NCBI RefSeq assembly: GCF_025837155.1
Contig: NZ_CP107549.1
Location: 2,480,001-2,544,000 of the forward strand
Length of the DNA stretch: 64,000 nucleotides
Direction: 5' to 3'
From: Pseudomonas sp. Z8(2022)
Lineage (GTDB): Bacteria > Pseudomonadota > Gammaproteobacteria > Pseudomonadales > Pseudomonadaceae
Shown here one piece after another: positions 11,060 through 25,418 of the stretch (position 1 is the first letter of the stretch; every line of letters starts with the position of its first letter). The notes under the pieces are model-generated. The model searched no databases and was not told the origin of the DNA. It worked only from the letters and a program-made list of their open reading frames with translations. Made by a program: the position numbers and the translations under genes.

Positions 11060-11083
11060 AAGGCGCATCCTTGGATGCGCCTT
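11060..11083 (-). terminator. Terminator after hupB
   Basis: Perfect 11-bp arms AAGGCGCATCC (11060-11070) and GGATGCGCCTT (11073-11083) with a two-base turn. On the minus strand it is followed by TCTTCT. It lies in the ppiD upstream region, separating hupB from ppiD. Confidence 0.75.
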
Positions 11084-11187
11084 CTCGTAACGCGTTAAGC
11101 GGTCAGTGCAGACAAGTCTCCGACCCCTGCTCTGCCTCCTAACAACCGCCAGACAGCGTCCGACGGCGAGGCAAACCCGGAAGACGC

Positions 11188-11460
11188 TTAGTTAACGGCG
11201 TCTTTCAGAGCCTTGCCAGCTTTGAAACCCGGGATCTTGGCAGCAGCGATGCTGATCGGCTTGCCGGTCTGTGGATTGCGGCCAGTGCGAGCAGCACGCT
11301 CTTTGACAGCGAAGGTGCCGAAGCCAACCAGTACGACGGAATCACCAGCCTTCAGGGCGCCAGTGACGGATTCAATCACTGCATCCAGCGCGCGGCCAGC
11401 AACAGCTTTCGGGATATCAGCAGATGCAGCAATGGCATCGATCAGTTCCGACTTGTTCAC
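11188..11460 (-). CDS. hupB: DNA-binding protein HU-beta
   Basis: A 90-residue histone-like nucleoid protein: [11 protein letters not shown] start, the [22 protein letters not shown] beta-arm region with the intercalating proline, and a C-terminal [14 protein letters not shown] helix. It binds and bends DNA without strong sequence preference as a dimer. It lies between lon and ppiD, the standard gammaproteobacterial position. A strong sigma-70-like promoter (11553-11582) and a downstream hairpin make it an independent unit. Confidence 0.97.
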   Translation of the reverse strand: MNKSELIDAIAASADIPKAVAGRALDAVIESVTGALKAGDSVVLVGFGTFAVKERAARTGRNPQTGKPISIAAAKIPGFKAGKALKDAVN

Positions 11461-11552
11461 TCTAAGTCCCCTTATTTCTGTTGAGTTTGTTTCTTGATTT
11501 TTAGTGTAAGCAAAGCGGGTGCTGGATGGCCTGCCGACACAATAAGAGCCGC

Positions 11553-11582
11553 TTTATAACAAGGGCTCAAAAATTGTGTCAA
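11553..11582 (-). promoter_or_regulatory. Sigma-70-type promoter of hupB
   Basis: On the minus strand TTGACA (11582-11577), an 18-bp spacer and TATAAA (11558-11553). The predicted start of transcription is near 11546, giving an ~85-base leader before the hupB ATG. Confidence 0.7.
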
Positions 11583-11595
11583 GGAAGCCCCCCGG

Positions 11596-13992
<2,397 letters not shown>

Positions 13993-14050
13993 GATTTCGG
14001 CTCAGCGGCGGCCATCAGGCCGTAAACAGGTGGGATTACCCTTGGCTTTT

Positions 14051-14080
14051 AAGATGGGGGTAGCTCCCGTAAAAAACAAG
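14051..14080 (-). promoter_or_regulatory. Heat-shock (sigma-32) promoter candidate for lon
   Basis: On the minus strand CTTGTTT (14080-14074), a 14-bp spacer and CCCCATCTT (14059-14051). The -10 matches the sigma-32 consensus CCCCATnT; the -35 keeps CTTG. It lies about 60 bases before the lon ATG. RpoH control of lon is known in E. coli; here it is inferred from the motif. Confidence 0.6.
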
Positions 14081-14099
14081 CGCAATGTCCAGAAAAGCG

Positions 14100-14120
14100 A
14101 AGGGGCCCAAAGGGCCCCTT
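14100..14120 (-). terminator. Terminator after clpX
   Basis: Perfect 9-bp arms AAGGGGCCC (14100-14108) and GGGCCCCTT (14112-14120). On the minus strand it is followed by CGCTTTTCT. It separates clpX from the lon promoter. Confidence 0.75.
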
Positions 14121-14141
14121 CTTTGCATCGTGTAACAGCCG

Positions 14142-15422
14142 TTACGCGTCTGGCGCAGCCTTCGCCGGCGGCTCGCTGTTTTCGTAGATCAGCAGCGGTT
14201 TGGACGTGCCGTCGATGACGCTCTCGTCGATCACCACCTTGCTCACGCCCTGCTGGGACGGGATCTCGTACATGGTGTCGAGCAGGATGCCCTCGAGAAT
14301 CGAACGCAGGCCACGAGCACCGGTCTTGCGCTCCAGCGCCTTCTGCGCCACGGATTTGAGCGCATCGGAGCGGAACTCCAGATCCACGCCTTCCATTTCG
14401 AACAGCTTGGCGTACTGCTTGGTCAGCGCATTCTTCGGCTCGGTGAGAATCTGCACCAACGCAGCCTCATCCAGCTCTTCCAGCGTGGCGATCACCGGCA
14501 GACGACCGACGAATTCCGGGATCAGACCGAACTTGACCAGATCGTCCGGCTCGACCTCACGCAGGGATTCGCCGATCTTCTTGCCTTCCTGCTTGCTGCG
14601 CACTTCCGCACCGAAACCGATGCCGCCCTTGGTGGAACGTGCCTGGATGACCTTCTCCAGACCGGCGAAGGCGCCGCCGCAGATGAACAGGATGTTGCGC
14701 GTGTCGACCTGCAGGAACTCCTGCTGCGGATGTTTGCGCCCGCCCTGCGGCGGAACCGAGGCAACGGTGCCTTCGATCAGTTTGAGCAGTGCCTGCTGCA
14801 CGCCTTCGCCCGAGACATCACGGGTGATCGACGGGTTGTCGGACTTGCGCGAAATCTTGTCGATTTCATCGATGTAGACGATGCCCATCTGGGCCTTCTC
14901 GACATCGTAATCGCACTTCTGCAGCAGCTTCTGGATGATGTTCTCAACATCCTCACCCACGTAACCGGCTTCGGTCAGGGTGGTGGCATCGGCGATGGTA
15001 AACGGCACATTGAGCAGGCGCGCCAGCGTTTCGGCCAGCAGCGTCTTACCCGAACCGGTCGGACCGATCAGCAGAATATTGCTCTTACCCAGCTCGACAT
15101 CGTCTTTCTTGTCGCGCTGATTCAGACGCTTGTAGTGGTTGTACACCGCTACCGACAGCACCTTCTTGGCACGCTCCTGACCGATCACGTACTGATCGAG
15201 GATGGCGCTGATTTCCTTCGGTGCCGGGAGTTTGTGCGCGCTGCTCTCGGCCTGGGCTTCCTGCACCTCCTCGCGGATGATGTCGTTGCACAGGTCGACG
15301 CATTCGTCGCAGATGAAGACGGAAGGACCGGCGATCAACTTGCGCACTTCGTGCTGGCTTTTGCCGCAGAAGGAGCAATAAAGCAGTTTGCCGTTGTCCT
15401 CACCGTTACGGGTGTCAGTCAT
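14142..15422 (-). CDS. clpX: ATP-dependent Clp protease ATP-binding subunit ClpX
   Basis: A 426-residue AAA+ unfoldase that feeds substrates into ClpP. The N-terminal zinc-binding domain has CSFCGKS and CDECVDLC, and the Walker A is GPTGSGKT. The IGF-type loop for docking on ClpP appears as GIGFGAEV. The start at 15422 (MTDTRNGED) is taken over a longer reading frame because the zinc domain then begins at the expected distance and the length equals the family norm. It follows clpP on the same strand after about 107 bases. Confidence 0.97.
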   Translation of the reverse strand: MTDTRNGEDNGKLLYCSFCGKSQHEVRKLIAGPSVFICDECVDLCNDIIREEVQEAQAESSAHKLPAPKEISAILDQYVIGQERAKKVLSVAVYNHYKRLNQRDKKDDVELGKSNILLIGPTGSGKTLLAETLARLLNVPFTIADATTLTEAGYVGEDVENIIQKLLQKCDYDVEKAQMGIVYIDEIDKISRKSDNPSITRDVSGEGVQQALLKLIEGTVASVPPQGGRKHPQQEFLQVDTRNILFICGGAFAGLEKVIQARSTKGGIGFGAEVRSKQEGKKIGESLREVEPDDLVKFGLIPEFVGRLPVIATLEELDEAALVQILTEPKNALTKQYAKLFEMEGVDLEFRSDALKSVAQKALERKTGARGLRSILEGILLDTMYEIPSQQGVSKVVIDESVIDGTSKPLLIYENSEPPAKAAPDA

Positions 15423-15529
15423 TCGATCAATCCAATACGGTAGGCTTGAAACACAAGATGAAGGCAAATGCGGGCATTTTCAAGGGCACAGGTCGCGTCA
15501 GTGATGGATGCCCGCAGCCGGTGCCTCAT

Positions 15530-16171
15530 CTAGACCGGCATTTGACGCTTTTCGTGCACGGCATCGACCAGACCGTATTCCACGGCACGCGAAGCGCTCA
15601 TGAAATTGTCGCGGTTGGTGTCACGCTCGATGGTTTCCAGGCTCTGACCAGTGTGATGAGCCAGCAATTCGTTCAGACGCTCACGAATGAAGAGGATTTC
15701 CTTGGCATGGATCTCGATGTCCGAGGCCTGCCCCTGGAAGCCGCCCAGCGGCTGGTGAATCATCACGCGCGAATTCGGCAGGCAGAAGCGCTTGCCCTTG
15801 GCGCCGCCAGCCAGCAGGAACGCGCCCATGCTGCAGGCCTGACCAATGCAGGTGGTGGACACATCGGCCTTGATGAACTGCATGGTGTCGTAGATAGCCA
15901 TGCCGGCAGTCACCGAGCCACCCGGAGAGTTGATGTACAGATGGATGTCCTTGTCAGGGTTTTCCGCTTCCAGGAACAGAAGCTGGGCGCAGATCAGGTT
16001 GGCCATGTAGTCCTCGACCTGACCAACCAGAAAAATCACGCGCTCCTTGAGCAGGCGCGAGTAGATGTCATAGGCACGCTCGCCACGAGCGGACTGCTCG
16101 ATGACCATCGGCACCAAGCCGCCAGCGGCCTGGATTTCAGGCATGTTTTGCATAAAAGGATTGCGGGACAT
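15530..16171 (-). CDS. clpP: ATP-dependent Clp protease proteolytic subunit ClpP
   Basis: A 213-residue serine peptidase that forms the tetradecameric chamber of ClpXP/ClpAP. The triad is Ser114 (ACSMGAF), His139 (VMIHQPLGG) and Asp188 (RDTNRD), with the same spacing as in E. coli. The N-terminal ~14 residues are the usual processed propeptide. It lies between tig and clpX in the conserved tig-clpP-clpX-lon order. Confidence 0.97.
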   Translation of the reverse strand: MSRNPFMQNMPEIQAAGGLVPMVIEQSARGERAYDIYSRLLKERVIFLVGQVEDYMANLICAQLLFLEAENPDKDIHLYINSPGGSVTAGMAIYDTMQFIKADVSTTCIGQACSMGAFLLAGGAKGKRFCLPNSRVMIHQPLGGFQGQASDIEIHAKEILFIRERLNELLAHHTGQSLETIERDTNRDNFMSASRAVEYGLVDAVHEKRQMPV

Positions 16172-16211
16172 GTCTTGCGCTCACTCCCTAATAGTCATGT
16201 CTCAAATACGC

Positions 16212-16237
16212 ATAAGCCAGCACGGAGGCTGGCTTAT
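16212..16237 (-). terminator. Hairpin between tig and clpP
   Basis: Perfect 10-bp arms ATAAGCCAGC (16212-16221) and GCTGGCTTAT (16228-16237). The minus-strand flank GCGTATTTGAG is only weakly T-rich, so it may be a leaky terminator or processing site allowing tig-clpP read-through. Confidence 0.5.
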
Positions 16238-16265
16238 GGTGGTGTACTCGAACGAGGTTACCAGA

Positions 16266-17576
16266 TCAGTCGGCTTTAGGAGCTTCCGCCGGCTTGACTG
16301 CGTCTTCGTAGGAAACCGCTTTATCGGTCACGTTGGCCTTCTGCAGAACAGTATCTACAACTTGTTCTTCCAGTACAACCGAACGCACTTCGTTCATCTG
16401 CTGGTCGTTCTTGTAGTACCAGGCAACGACCTGCTCAGGCTCCTGGTAAGCCGAAGCCATCTCTTCGATCAGCTCGCGGACGCGGGCTTCGTCAGGCTTG
16501 AGCTCGAACTTCTTGACCACTTCAGCAACGATCAGGCCCAGTACGACGCGGCGCTTGGCCTGCTCTTCGAACAGCTCGGCCGGCAGTTGATCAGGCTTGA
16601 TGTTGCCACCGAACTGCTGAACAGCCTGCACGCGCAGACGATTCACTTCGTTGCCGATCAGCGCTTTCGGCACTTCAACCGGGTTGGCAGCCAGCAGACC
16701 GTCCATCACCTGGTTCTTGACCTTGGACTTGATGGCCTGACGCAGTTCGCGCTCCATGTTCTTGCGAACTTCGGCACGGAAACCTTCCAGACCGCCTTCC
16801 TTGATACCGAATAGGGCGAAGAATTCGTCGTTCAGCTCAGGCAGTTGCGGCGCGGAAACGCTGTTCACGGTCACGGTGAACTCGGCGGTTTTGCCGGCCA
16901 GATCGAGGTTCTGGTAGTCCTCCGGGAAGGTCGGGTTGATCACGCGCTCTTCACCGGCCTTGGCACCGACCAGGGCGTCTTCGAAGCCCGGGATCATGCG
17001 ACCGGAACCCAGCACCAGCTGAGTGCCCTTGGCGCTGCCACCGGCGAAGGCTTCGCCGTCGATCTTGCCGACGAAGTCGATGTTCAGCTGGTCGCCATTC
17101 TCGGCGGCACGCTCAACAGCTTCGAAACGGGTGTTCTGCTTGCGCAGGATATCCAGCATGTTGTCGACATCGCTGTCAGCCACTTCAGCCTGCAGACGCT
17201 CGATGGCGATGGAGTCGAAACCGGCGACTTCGAACTCGGGGAAAACTTCGAAAGTGGCGACGTATTCCAGATCCTTGCCCTTCTCGAAGGTCTTCGGCTC
17301 GACAGCCGGAGCACCGGCCGGGTTCAGCTTCTGCTCGACCACAGCCTCGTAGAAGGTCGCCTGGATCAGATCGCCCAGTGCTTCCTGACGAGCGGCATCT
17401 TCATAACGCTGACGGATAACGCTCATCGGTACCTTGCCAGGACGGAAGCCAGGAACCTTGGCACGACGGGCAGTCTGTTGCAGACGCTTGTTGACTTCAG
17501 TCTCGATGCGCTCGACGGGTACGCCGACGGTCATGCGGCGCTCAAGAGCAGAAGTGCTTTCAACAGAAACTTGCAT
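16266..17576 (-). CDS. tig: Trigger factor
   Basis: A 436-residue ribosome-associated chaperone with FKBP-type prolyl isomerase activity. The ribosome-binding signature appears as [10 protein letters not shown] near residues 41-50. The isomerase domain follows ([21 protein letters not shown]...[17 protein letters not shown]), then the long helical C-terminal arms. The start at 17576 (MQVSVESTS) matches the family N-terminus; a longer reading frame exists upstream. It heads the tig-clpP-clpX block. Confidence 0.96.
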   Translation of the reverse strand: MQVSVESTSALERRMTVGVPVERIETEVNKRLQQTARRAKVPGFRPGKVPMSVIRQRYEDAARQEALGDLIQATFYEAVVEQKLNPAGAPAVEPKTFEKGKDLEYVATFEVFPEFEVAGFDSIAIERLQAEVADSDVDNMLDILRKQNTRFEAVERAAENGDQLNIDFVGKIDGEAFAGGSAKGTQLVLGSGRMIPGFEDALVGAKAGEERVINPTFPEDYQNLDLAGKTAEFTVTVNSVSAPQLPELNDEFFALFGIKEGGLEGFRAEVRKNMERELRQAIKSKVKNQVMDGLLAANPVEVPKALIGNEVNRLRVQAVQQFGGNIKPDQLPAELFEEQAKRRVVLGLIVAEVVKKFELKPDEARVRELIEEMASAYQEPEQVVAWYYKNDQQMNEVRSVVLEEQVVDTVLQKANVTDKAVSYEDAVKPAEAPKAD

Positions 17577-17703
17577 GGATATTCCTCGTTGCACAGACAA
17601 AAGCCGGCTCGAACCGGCCCCGAATTCAAGGCCAAGCATTCTAGAGGGTCAATATTAAGAAGTCACCCTAGAAGCAGGCGTGAATGCGGGAGGATTTGTA
17701 AGA

Positions 17704-17788
17704 TGGTGCGGACGGAGAGACTCGAACTCTCACACCTTGCGGCGCCAGAACCTAAATCTGGTGTGTCTACCAATTTCACCACGTCCGC
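17704..17788 (-). tRNA. tRNA-Leu (UAG)
   Basis: An 85-nt gene with encoded CCA. On the minus strand it starts GCGGACGTGGTGAAATTGG. The anticodon loop TTTAGGT reads TAG; there is a class II variable arm and a GTTCGAGTC T-loop region. The acceptor stem GCGGACG pairs with CGTCCGC. Confidence 0.95.
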
Positions 17789-17805
17789 GTGGTTTGAAGC
17801 TTAAA

Positions 17806-17838
17806 ACAAAAACGCCAGGCTTTTGGCCTGGCGTTCTG
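17806..17838 (-). terminator. Terminator between tRNA-His and tRNA-Leu
   Basis: On the minus strand AACGCCAGGCC, a short A-rich loop and GCCTGGCGTT, followed by a TTTTGTTTT run. It sits in the 55-bp gap downstream of tRNA-His and upstream of tRNA-Leu. Confidence 0.75.
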
Positions 17839-17843
17839 GAATA

Positions 17844-17920
17844 TGGGGTGGACGATGGGAATCGAACCCACGACACCAGGAGCCACAATCCTGTGCTCTA
17901 CCAACTGAGCTACGCCCACC
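17844..17920 (-). tRNA. tRNA-His (GUG)
   Basis: A 77-nt gene with encoded CCA and the extra 5' G (G-1) opposite C73 that is specific to tRNA-His. The anticodon loop TTGTGGC reads GTG. The minus-strand start is GGTGGGCGTAGCTCAGTTGG. Confidence 0.95.
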
Positions 17921-17957
17921 ATATTGCATTGCTTACTCAAATTGCCTGACCGCCAAA

Positions 17958-18034
17958 TGGCGCACCCGGCAGGACTCGAACCTGCGACCATCCGCTTAGA
18001 AGGCGGATGCTCTATCCAGCTGAGCTACGGGCGC
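17958..18034 (-). tRNA. tRNA-Arg (UCU)
   Basis: A 77-nt gene with encoded CCA. The minus-strand start is GCGCCCGTAGCTCAGCTGG, the anticodon loop CTTCTAA reads TCT, and the T-arm contains GGTTCGAGTCC. Confidence 0.95.
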
Positions 18035-18145
18035 TTATCCATCTGCTAGCGCAGACTTGAAAGCTTTCGGCTCCGACCACACCACCAGGGTTTGGCTTTT
18101 GCCGTCTCACCCAGCGAGTGGCTGTTCCTGAGAAGCGGGGCGAAT

Positions 18146-18172
18146 GTTATAGGCGCCCCCTGAACCCGTCAA
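18146..18172 (-). promoter_or_regulatory. Promoter candidate for the tRNA-Arg/His unit
   Basis: On the minus strand TTGACG (18172-18167), a 15-bp spacer and TATAAC (18151-18146), then a GC-rich discriminator (CGCCCC) as in stringently controlled stable-RNA promoters. About 110 bases upstream of tRNA-Arg. Confidence 0.5.
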
Positions 18173-18303
18173 CATAAATTTTCAAAAAAGTTCAGCTATA
18201 TAAAGGAGTTACGCGAAAACCGCGGCAACCGCCTTTGCCCCATCGCATGCCCGTGAGAGAATGCGCGTCCTTTTTTCATCCTTATTAATGGTTAACCAGC
18301 GCA

Positions 18304-19158
18304 ATGACCGCACAACTGATCGACGGCAAGGCGATCGCCGCCAGCCTCCGCCAGCAGATTGCCCAACGTGTCGCCGAACGCCGCCAGCAAGGCCTGCGTG
18401 CGCCAGGCCTGGCCGTGATCCTGGTTGGTACCGATCCCGCCTCCCAGGTCTATGTGTCACATAAACGCAAGGATTGCGAAGAAGTCGGCTTCCTGTCGCG
18501 CGCCTACGACCTGCCGACCGAGACCAGCCAGGCCGACCTGCTCGCCCTGATCGATGAGCTCAACGAAGATCCGACCATCGACGGCATTCTGGTTCAGCTG
18601 CCGTTGCCGGAACATCTGGATTCCTCCCTGCTGCTCGAGCGCATTCGCCCGGACAAGGACGTGGACGGTTTTCACCCCTACAACATCGGCCGTCTGGCTC
18701 AGCGCATGCCGCTGCTGCGCCCCTGCACACCGAAAGGTATCATGACCCTGCTGGAAAGCACCGGTGTCAATCTCTACGGCCTGCACGCCGTGGTGGTCGG
18801 GGCCTCGAATATCGTTGGTCGACCAATGGCCATGGAACTGCTGCTGGCCGGCTGCACCGTGACCGTCACTCACCGTTTCACCAAGGATCTGGCTCATCAC
18901 GTCGGTCAGGCCGATATCGTCGTGGTCGCCGCTGGTAAACCGGGACTGGTCAAGGGCGAGTGGATCAAGGAAGGCGCCATCGTCATCGACGTCGGCATCA
19001 ACCGCCAGGACGATGGCAAGCTGGTCGGCGACGTGGTCTACGAGACCGCCCTGCCCCGCGCCGGCTGGATCACCCCAGTGCCAGGCGGCGTTGGCCCGAT
19101 GACCCGTGCCGGCCTACTGGAAAACACCCTGCACGCTGCCGAACACCTGCATAAATAG
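18304..19158 (+). CDS. folD: Methylenetetrahydrofolate dehydrogenase / methenyl-THF cyclohydrolase
   Basis: A 284-residue bifunctional one-carbon enzyme interconverting 5,10-methylene-, 5,10-methenyl- and 10-formyl-tetrahydrofolate with NADP. Signatures are [13 protein letters not shown], including the catalytic Lys, [20 protein letters not shown], the NADP site [14 protein letters not shown], and [11 protein letters not shown] near the C-terminus. Length is normal. It is a single-gene unit divergent from the tRNA cluster, with a terminator 18 bases past the stop. Confidence 0.97.
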   Translation: MTAQLIDGKAIAASLRQQIAQRVAERRQQGLRAPGLAVILVGTDPASQVYVSHKRKDCEEVGFLSRAYDLPTETSQADLLALIDELNEDPTIDGILVQLPLPEHLDSSLLLERIRPDKDVDGFHPYNIGRLAQRMPLLRPCTPKGIMTLLESTGVNLYGLHAVVVGASNIVGRPMAMELLLAGCTVTVTHRFTKDLAHHVGQADIVVVAAGKPGLVKGEWIKEGAIVIDVGINRQDDGKLVGDVVYETALPRAGWITPVPGGVGPMTRAGLLENTLHAAEHLHK

Positions 19159-19176
19159 GCAGCGCAGCACAATGAA

Positions 19177-19200
19177 CAACGGCACCCGAGGGTGCCGTTG
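19177..19200 (+). terminator. Terminator after folD
   Basis: Perfect 11-bp arms CAACGGCACCC (19177-19187) and GGGTGCCGTTG (19190-19200), followed by TCGTTTCTG. It may also serve the convergent glpV. Confidence 0.75.
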
Positions 19201-19218
19201 TCGTTTCTGCCGTACAGA

Positions 19219-20961
<1,743 letters not shown>

Positions 20962-21012
20962 AGAGACCTCCATCTCAGGATATGGGGAGAGGCATACCGG
21001 CGGCAGCCCGGC

Positions 21013-21285
21013 TCAGCCCCAACGCATGACTGCGCACAACCACAACAGCGATAGCAGCGAGGCTATCCACACGCTCCAGTCGGTCACGCCTATCACCAGC
21101 AGGTGCAGATAGGCGCTGCCGAGCAGACCGATAAAAAGCCGATCACCCCGGGTGGTGGCGATCGGCAGAAAACCCTTGCGCTCGACGCACGGCCAGCGCA
21201 GCTCGACCAGCGTCATGCCGGCCAGCAGCACGGCGATGCCGGCGAAGAACAGCGCGGTCGGCAGAGTCCAGGCCATCCAGCTCAT
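21013..21285 (-). CDS. glpU: Small membrane protein of the glycerol-type importer (DUF2160)
   Basis: A 90-residue protein with three hydrophobic segments (residues ~7-26, ~50-68 and ~70-87). It matches in size and position the DUF2160 protein GlpU that accompanies glpSTPQ in rhizobia; its role there is not established. A strong ribosome site (GGGAGG) precedes the ATG at 21285. It lies between the second permease and the binding-protein gene, so it is probably made in step with the transporter. Confidence 0.75.
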   Translation of the reverse strand: MSWMAWTLPTALFFAGIAVLLAGMTLVELRWPCVERKGFLPIATTRGDRLFIGLLGSAYLHLLVIGVTDWSVWIASLLSLLWLCAVMRWG

Positions 21286-21297
21286 GATTAACCTCCC

Positions 21298-22098
<801 letters not shown>

Positions 22099-22106
22099 GG
22101 TCGGCC

Positions 22107-22970
22107 TCAGCGGGTTTTGTCGTCGTGGGTCATGGCCGTGTAGAACAGCCAGGACACCAGCAGGATGATCAGGAAGTAGACCAGCGAGAACGCTGCAGCC
22201 GGACCCAGGTCGAACTGGCCGATGGCCATCTGTGTCAGGGTCTGGCTGAGGAAAGTGGTGGCGTTGCCCGGCCCGCCGCCGGTGAGCACGAACGGCTCGG
22301 TGTAGATCATGAAACTGTCCATGAAGCGCAGCATCACCGCGATCAGCAGCACGCTTTTCAGCTTGGGCAGCTGAATGTGGCGGAACACCGCCCAGTTCGA
22401 CGCGCGGTCGATGCGCGCCGCCTGGTAATAGACGTCAGGGATGGCGCGCAGCCCCGAGTAGCACAGCAGCGCCACCAGCGAGGTCCAGTGCCAGACGTCC
22501 ATGATCAGCACCGTGACCCAGGCGTCCATGGTGTTGGATGCGTAGTTGTAGCTGATGCCCAGTGCGTTCAGCGCCCAGCCCATCAGCCCGATGTCTGCGC
22601 GACCGAAGATCTGCCAGATGGTGCCCACCACGTTCCATGGAATCAGCAGCGGGATGGCCATCAGGATCAGGCACAGCGAAGCCCAGCGGCCGCGCGTCGG
22701 CATGCACAGGGCAATGGCGATACCCAGCGGAATTTCGATCAGCAGCACGCAGGCGGAGAAGATGAACTGGCGCAGCAGCGAGTCGTGCAGACGCGGGTCC
22801 TGCAGCACCTGGCGGTACCAGTCGACGCCGACGAAGTAGCGCGTGGCCGGGTCGAAGATGTCCTGCACCGAATAGTTGACCACTGTCATCATCGGCACGA
22901 TGGCGCTGAATGCCACCAGCAGAAACACCGGCAGTACCAGCCACCAGGCCTTGTTGTTCTGCACCTTCAT
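22107..22970 (-). CDS. glpP: Glycerol-type ABC transporter permease
   Basis: A 287-residue permease of the MalF/UgpA family beginning MKVQNNKAWWLVLPVFLLV. The coupling loop is AIPDVYYQAARIDRASNWAV. The reading frame is open far upstream, but the ATG at 22970 fits the family and overlaps the glpT stop (ATGA), so translation is coupled to the preceding ATPase. Confidence 0.85.
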   Translation of the reverse strand: MKVQNNKAWWLVLPVFLLVAFSAIVPMMTVVNYSVQDIFDPATRYFVGVDWYRQVLQDPRLHDSLLRQFIFSACVLLIEIPLGIAIALCMPTRGRWASLCLILMAIPLLIPWNVVGTIWQIFGRADIGLMGWALNALGISYNYASNTMDAWVTVLIMDVWHWTSLVALLCYSGLRAIPDVYYQAARIDRASNWAVFRHIQLPKLKSVLLIAVMLRFMDSFMIYTEPFVLTGGGPGNATTFLSQTLTQMAIGQFDLGPAAAFSLVYFLIILLVSWLFYTAMTHDDKTR

Positions 22971-24063
22971 GGCGTCACCTCCACCAGGTAATCGTCGGCG
23001 TAGAGCATCAGCCATTGCGCCGGAAAGCTCAGGTAGACCCGCTCGTGCGGCACCGGCTGATCCTCCTGCAGGCGTGCCTTGAGCACCTGGCCATCGAGGT
23101 CGAAGGTGAGGATCTTGTAGGTGCCGAGGTCCTCGACATGCAGCACCCAGCCACACAACGCATCTTCGTAGACACCATCCCAGAGATGCACGAACTCGGG
23201 GCGGATGCCCACCTGCAGGCGCCGGCCGTCCAGTCCAGCCAGACGCTGGTTGAGCGCCGCGGGCAGCGGCAGCACGGTATCGGCGAAACGCACACCGCCC
23301 TCGCAGCGCTGCACGTCGATCAGATTCATGCCCGGACTGCCGATGAAATAGCCGACGAAGGTGTGCCCGGGACGCTCGAACAGCTCGCGCGGGGTACCGA
23401 ACTGGACGATCTGCCCGCCATACATCACCGCGATCTTGTCGGCGAAGGTGGAGGCCTCCAGCTGATCGTGGGTGACGTAGACCATGGTGATGTTGAACTG
23501 CTCGTGGATCTGCTTGAGCTTGCGCCGCAGCTTCCACTTCAGGTGCGGGTCGATCACCGTCAGCGGCTCGTCGAAGAGAATCGCCGACACGTCGTCACGT
23601 ACCAGGCCGCGTCCCATGGAGACCTTCTGCTTCTCGTCGGCGGTGAGGTTGCGCGCCTTCTTGTGCAGCAGCGGGTGCAGTTCCAGCACCTCGGCGATTT
23701 CGTGCACCTTGCTCATCACCCGCGCTTCGTCCATGCCCTGGTTGCGCAGCGGAAAGGCCAGGTTGTCGAACACCGTCATGGTGTCGTAGACCACCGGAAA
23801 CTGGAAAACCTGGGCGATGTTGCGCTGCTGCGGCGACAGCGCGTTGACCGCCTTGCCGTCGAACTGCACCTCGCCCTGCGACGGGCTGAGCAGCCCGGAG
23901 ATGATGTTGAGCAGCGTGGACTTGCCGCAGCCCGACGGCCCCAGCAGCGCGTAGGCGCCGCCCTGCTGCCAGACGTGGTTCATTTCGCGGATTGCATAAT
24001 CCTCCGGCGCTTTCGGCGTACCGCTGTAGCTGTGCGCCAGGTTGTGCAAACGGATCTCGGCCA

Positions 24064-24064
<1 letters not shown>
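22967..24064 (-). CDS. glpT: Glycerol-type ABC transporter ATPase with degenerate signature motif
   Basis: A 365-residue ATPase with an OB-fold C-terminal domain as in MalK/UgpC. Walker A GPSGCGKS (42-49), Walker B AILFDE and the switch histidine His199 (VTHD) are canonical. The ABC signature that normally reads LSGGQ is replaced by LTADE (140-144). GlpS shows the opposite pattern, so the two subunits probably work as an obligate heterodimer with one complete ATP site. The start overlaps the glpS stop (TGATG). Confidence 0.88.
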
Positions 24065-25158
<1,094 letters not shown>

Positions 25159-25203
25159 GGCCTGTCCTTTTTCTTGTCGTGCCATTCGATTGCGAACATC
25201 GAT

Positions 25204-25219
25204 AGCGACAAGCGTGCCA
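25204..25219 (-). promoter_or_regulatory. Sigma-54 (-24/-12) promoter of the glpSTPQUV-type operon
   Basis: The minus strand reads TGGCACGCTTGTCGCT, against the consensus TGGCACGnnnnTTGCW: one mismatch, with GG and GC at the correct 12-bp spacing. The predicted transcription start is near 25193, about 35 bases before the glpS ATG. The divergent neighbour encodes a sigma-54 activator. Confidence 0.7.
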
Positions 25220-25296
25220 GTACCCGCTGCAACCGCGTATCTCCCTGATAAAAAATGAGAAACCCACGCACGAGCAATGCCAGGCCGACTTCCTAC

Positions 25297-25366
25297 TGAA
25301 CACTTTTGAACAGTCGCATGTGAACAACTGAACAATTCGTTCGTTGACTTTGAACAGGCTTGAACG
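25297..25366. promoter_or_regulatory. Array of six TGAAC repeats, candidate activator binding region
   Basis: TGAACA or TGAACG starts at 25297, 25307, 25321, 25329, 25351 and 25361, all in the same orientation. Several spacings approximate one or two helical turns (10, 22, 10). GAAC-AATTC-GTTC at 25330-25342 is also an inverted repeat. The array lies ~80-150 bp upstream of the sigma-54 element and overlaps the regulator's upstream region. Confidence 0.5.
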
Positions 25367-25418
25367 ACACTGGATCGATCGCGGCGCAGATCGCGAATCC
25401 ACAAGAAGAGATCGCACC

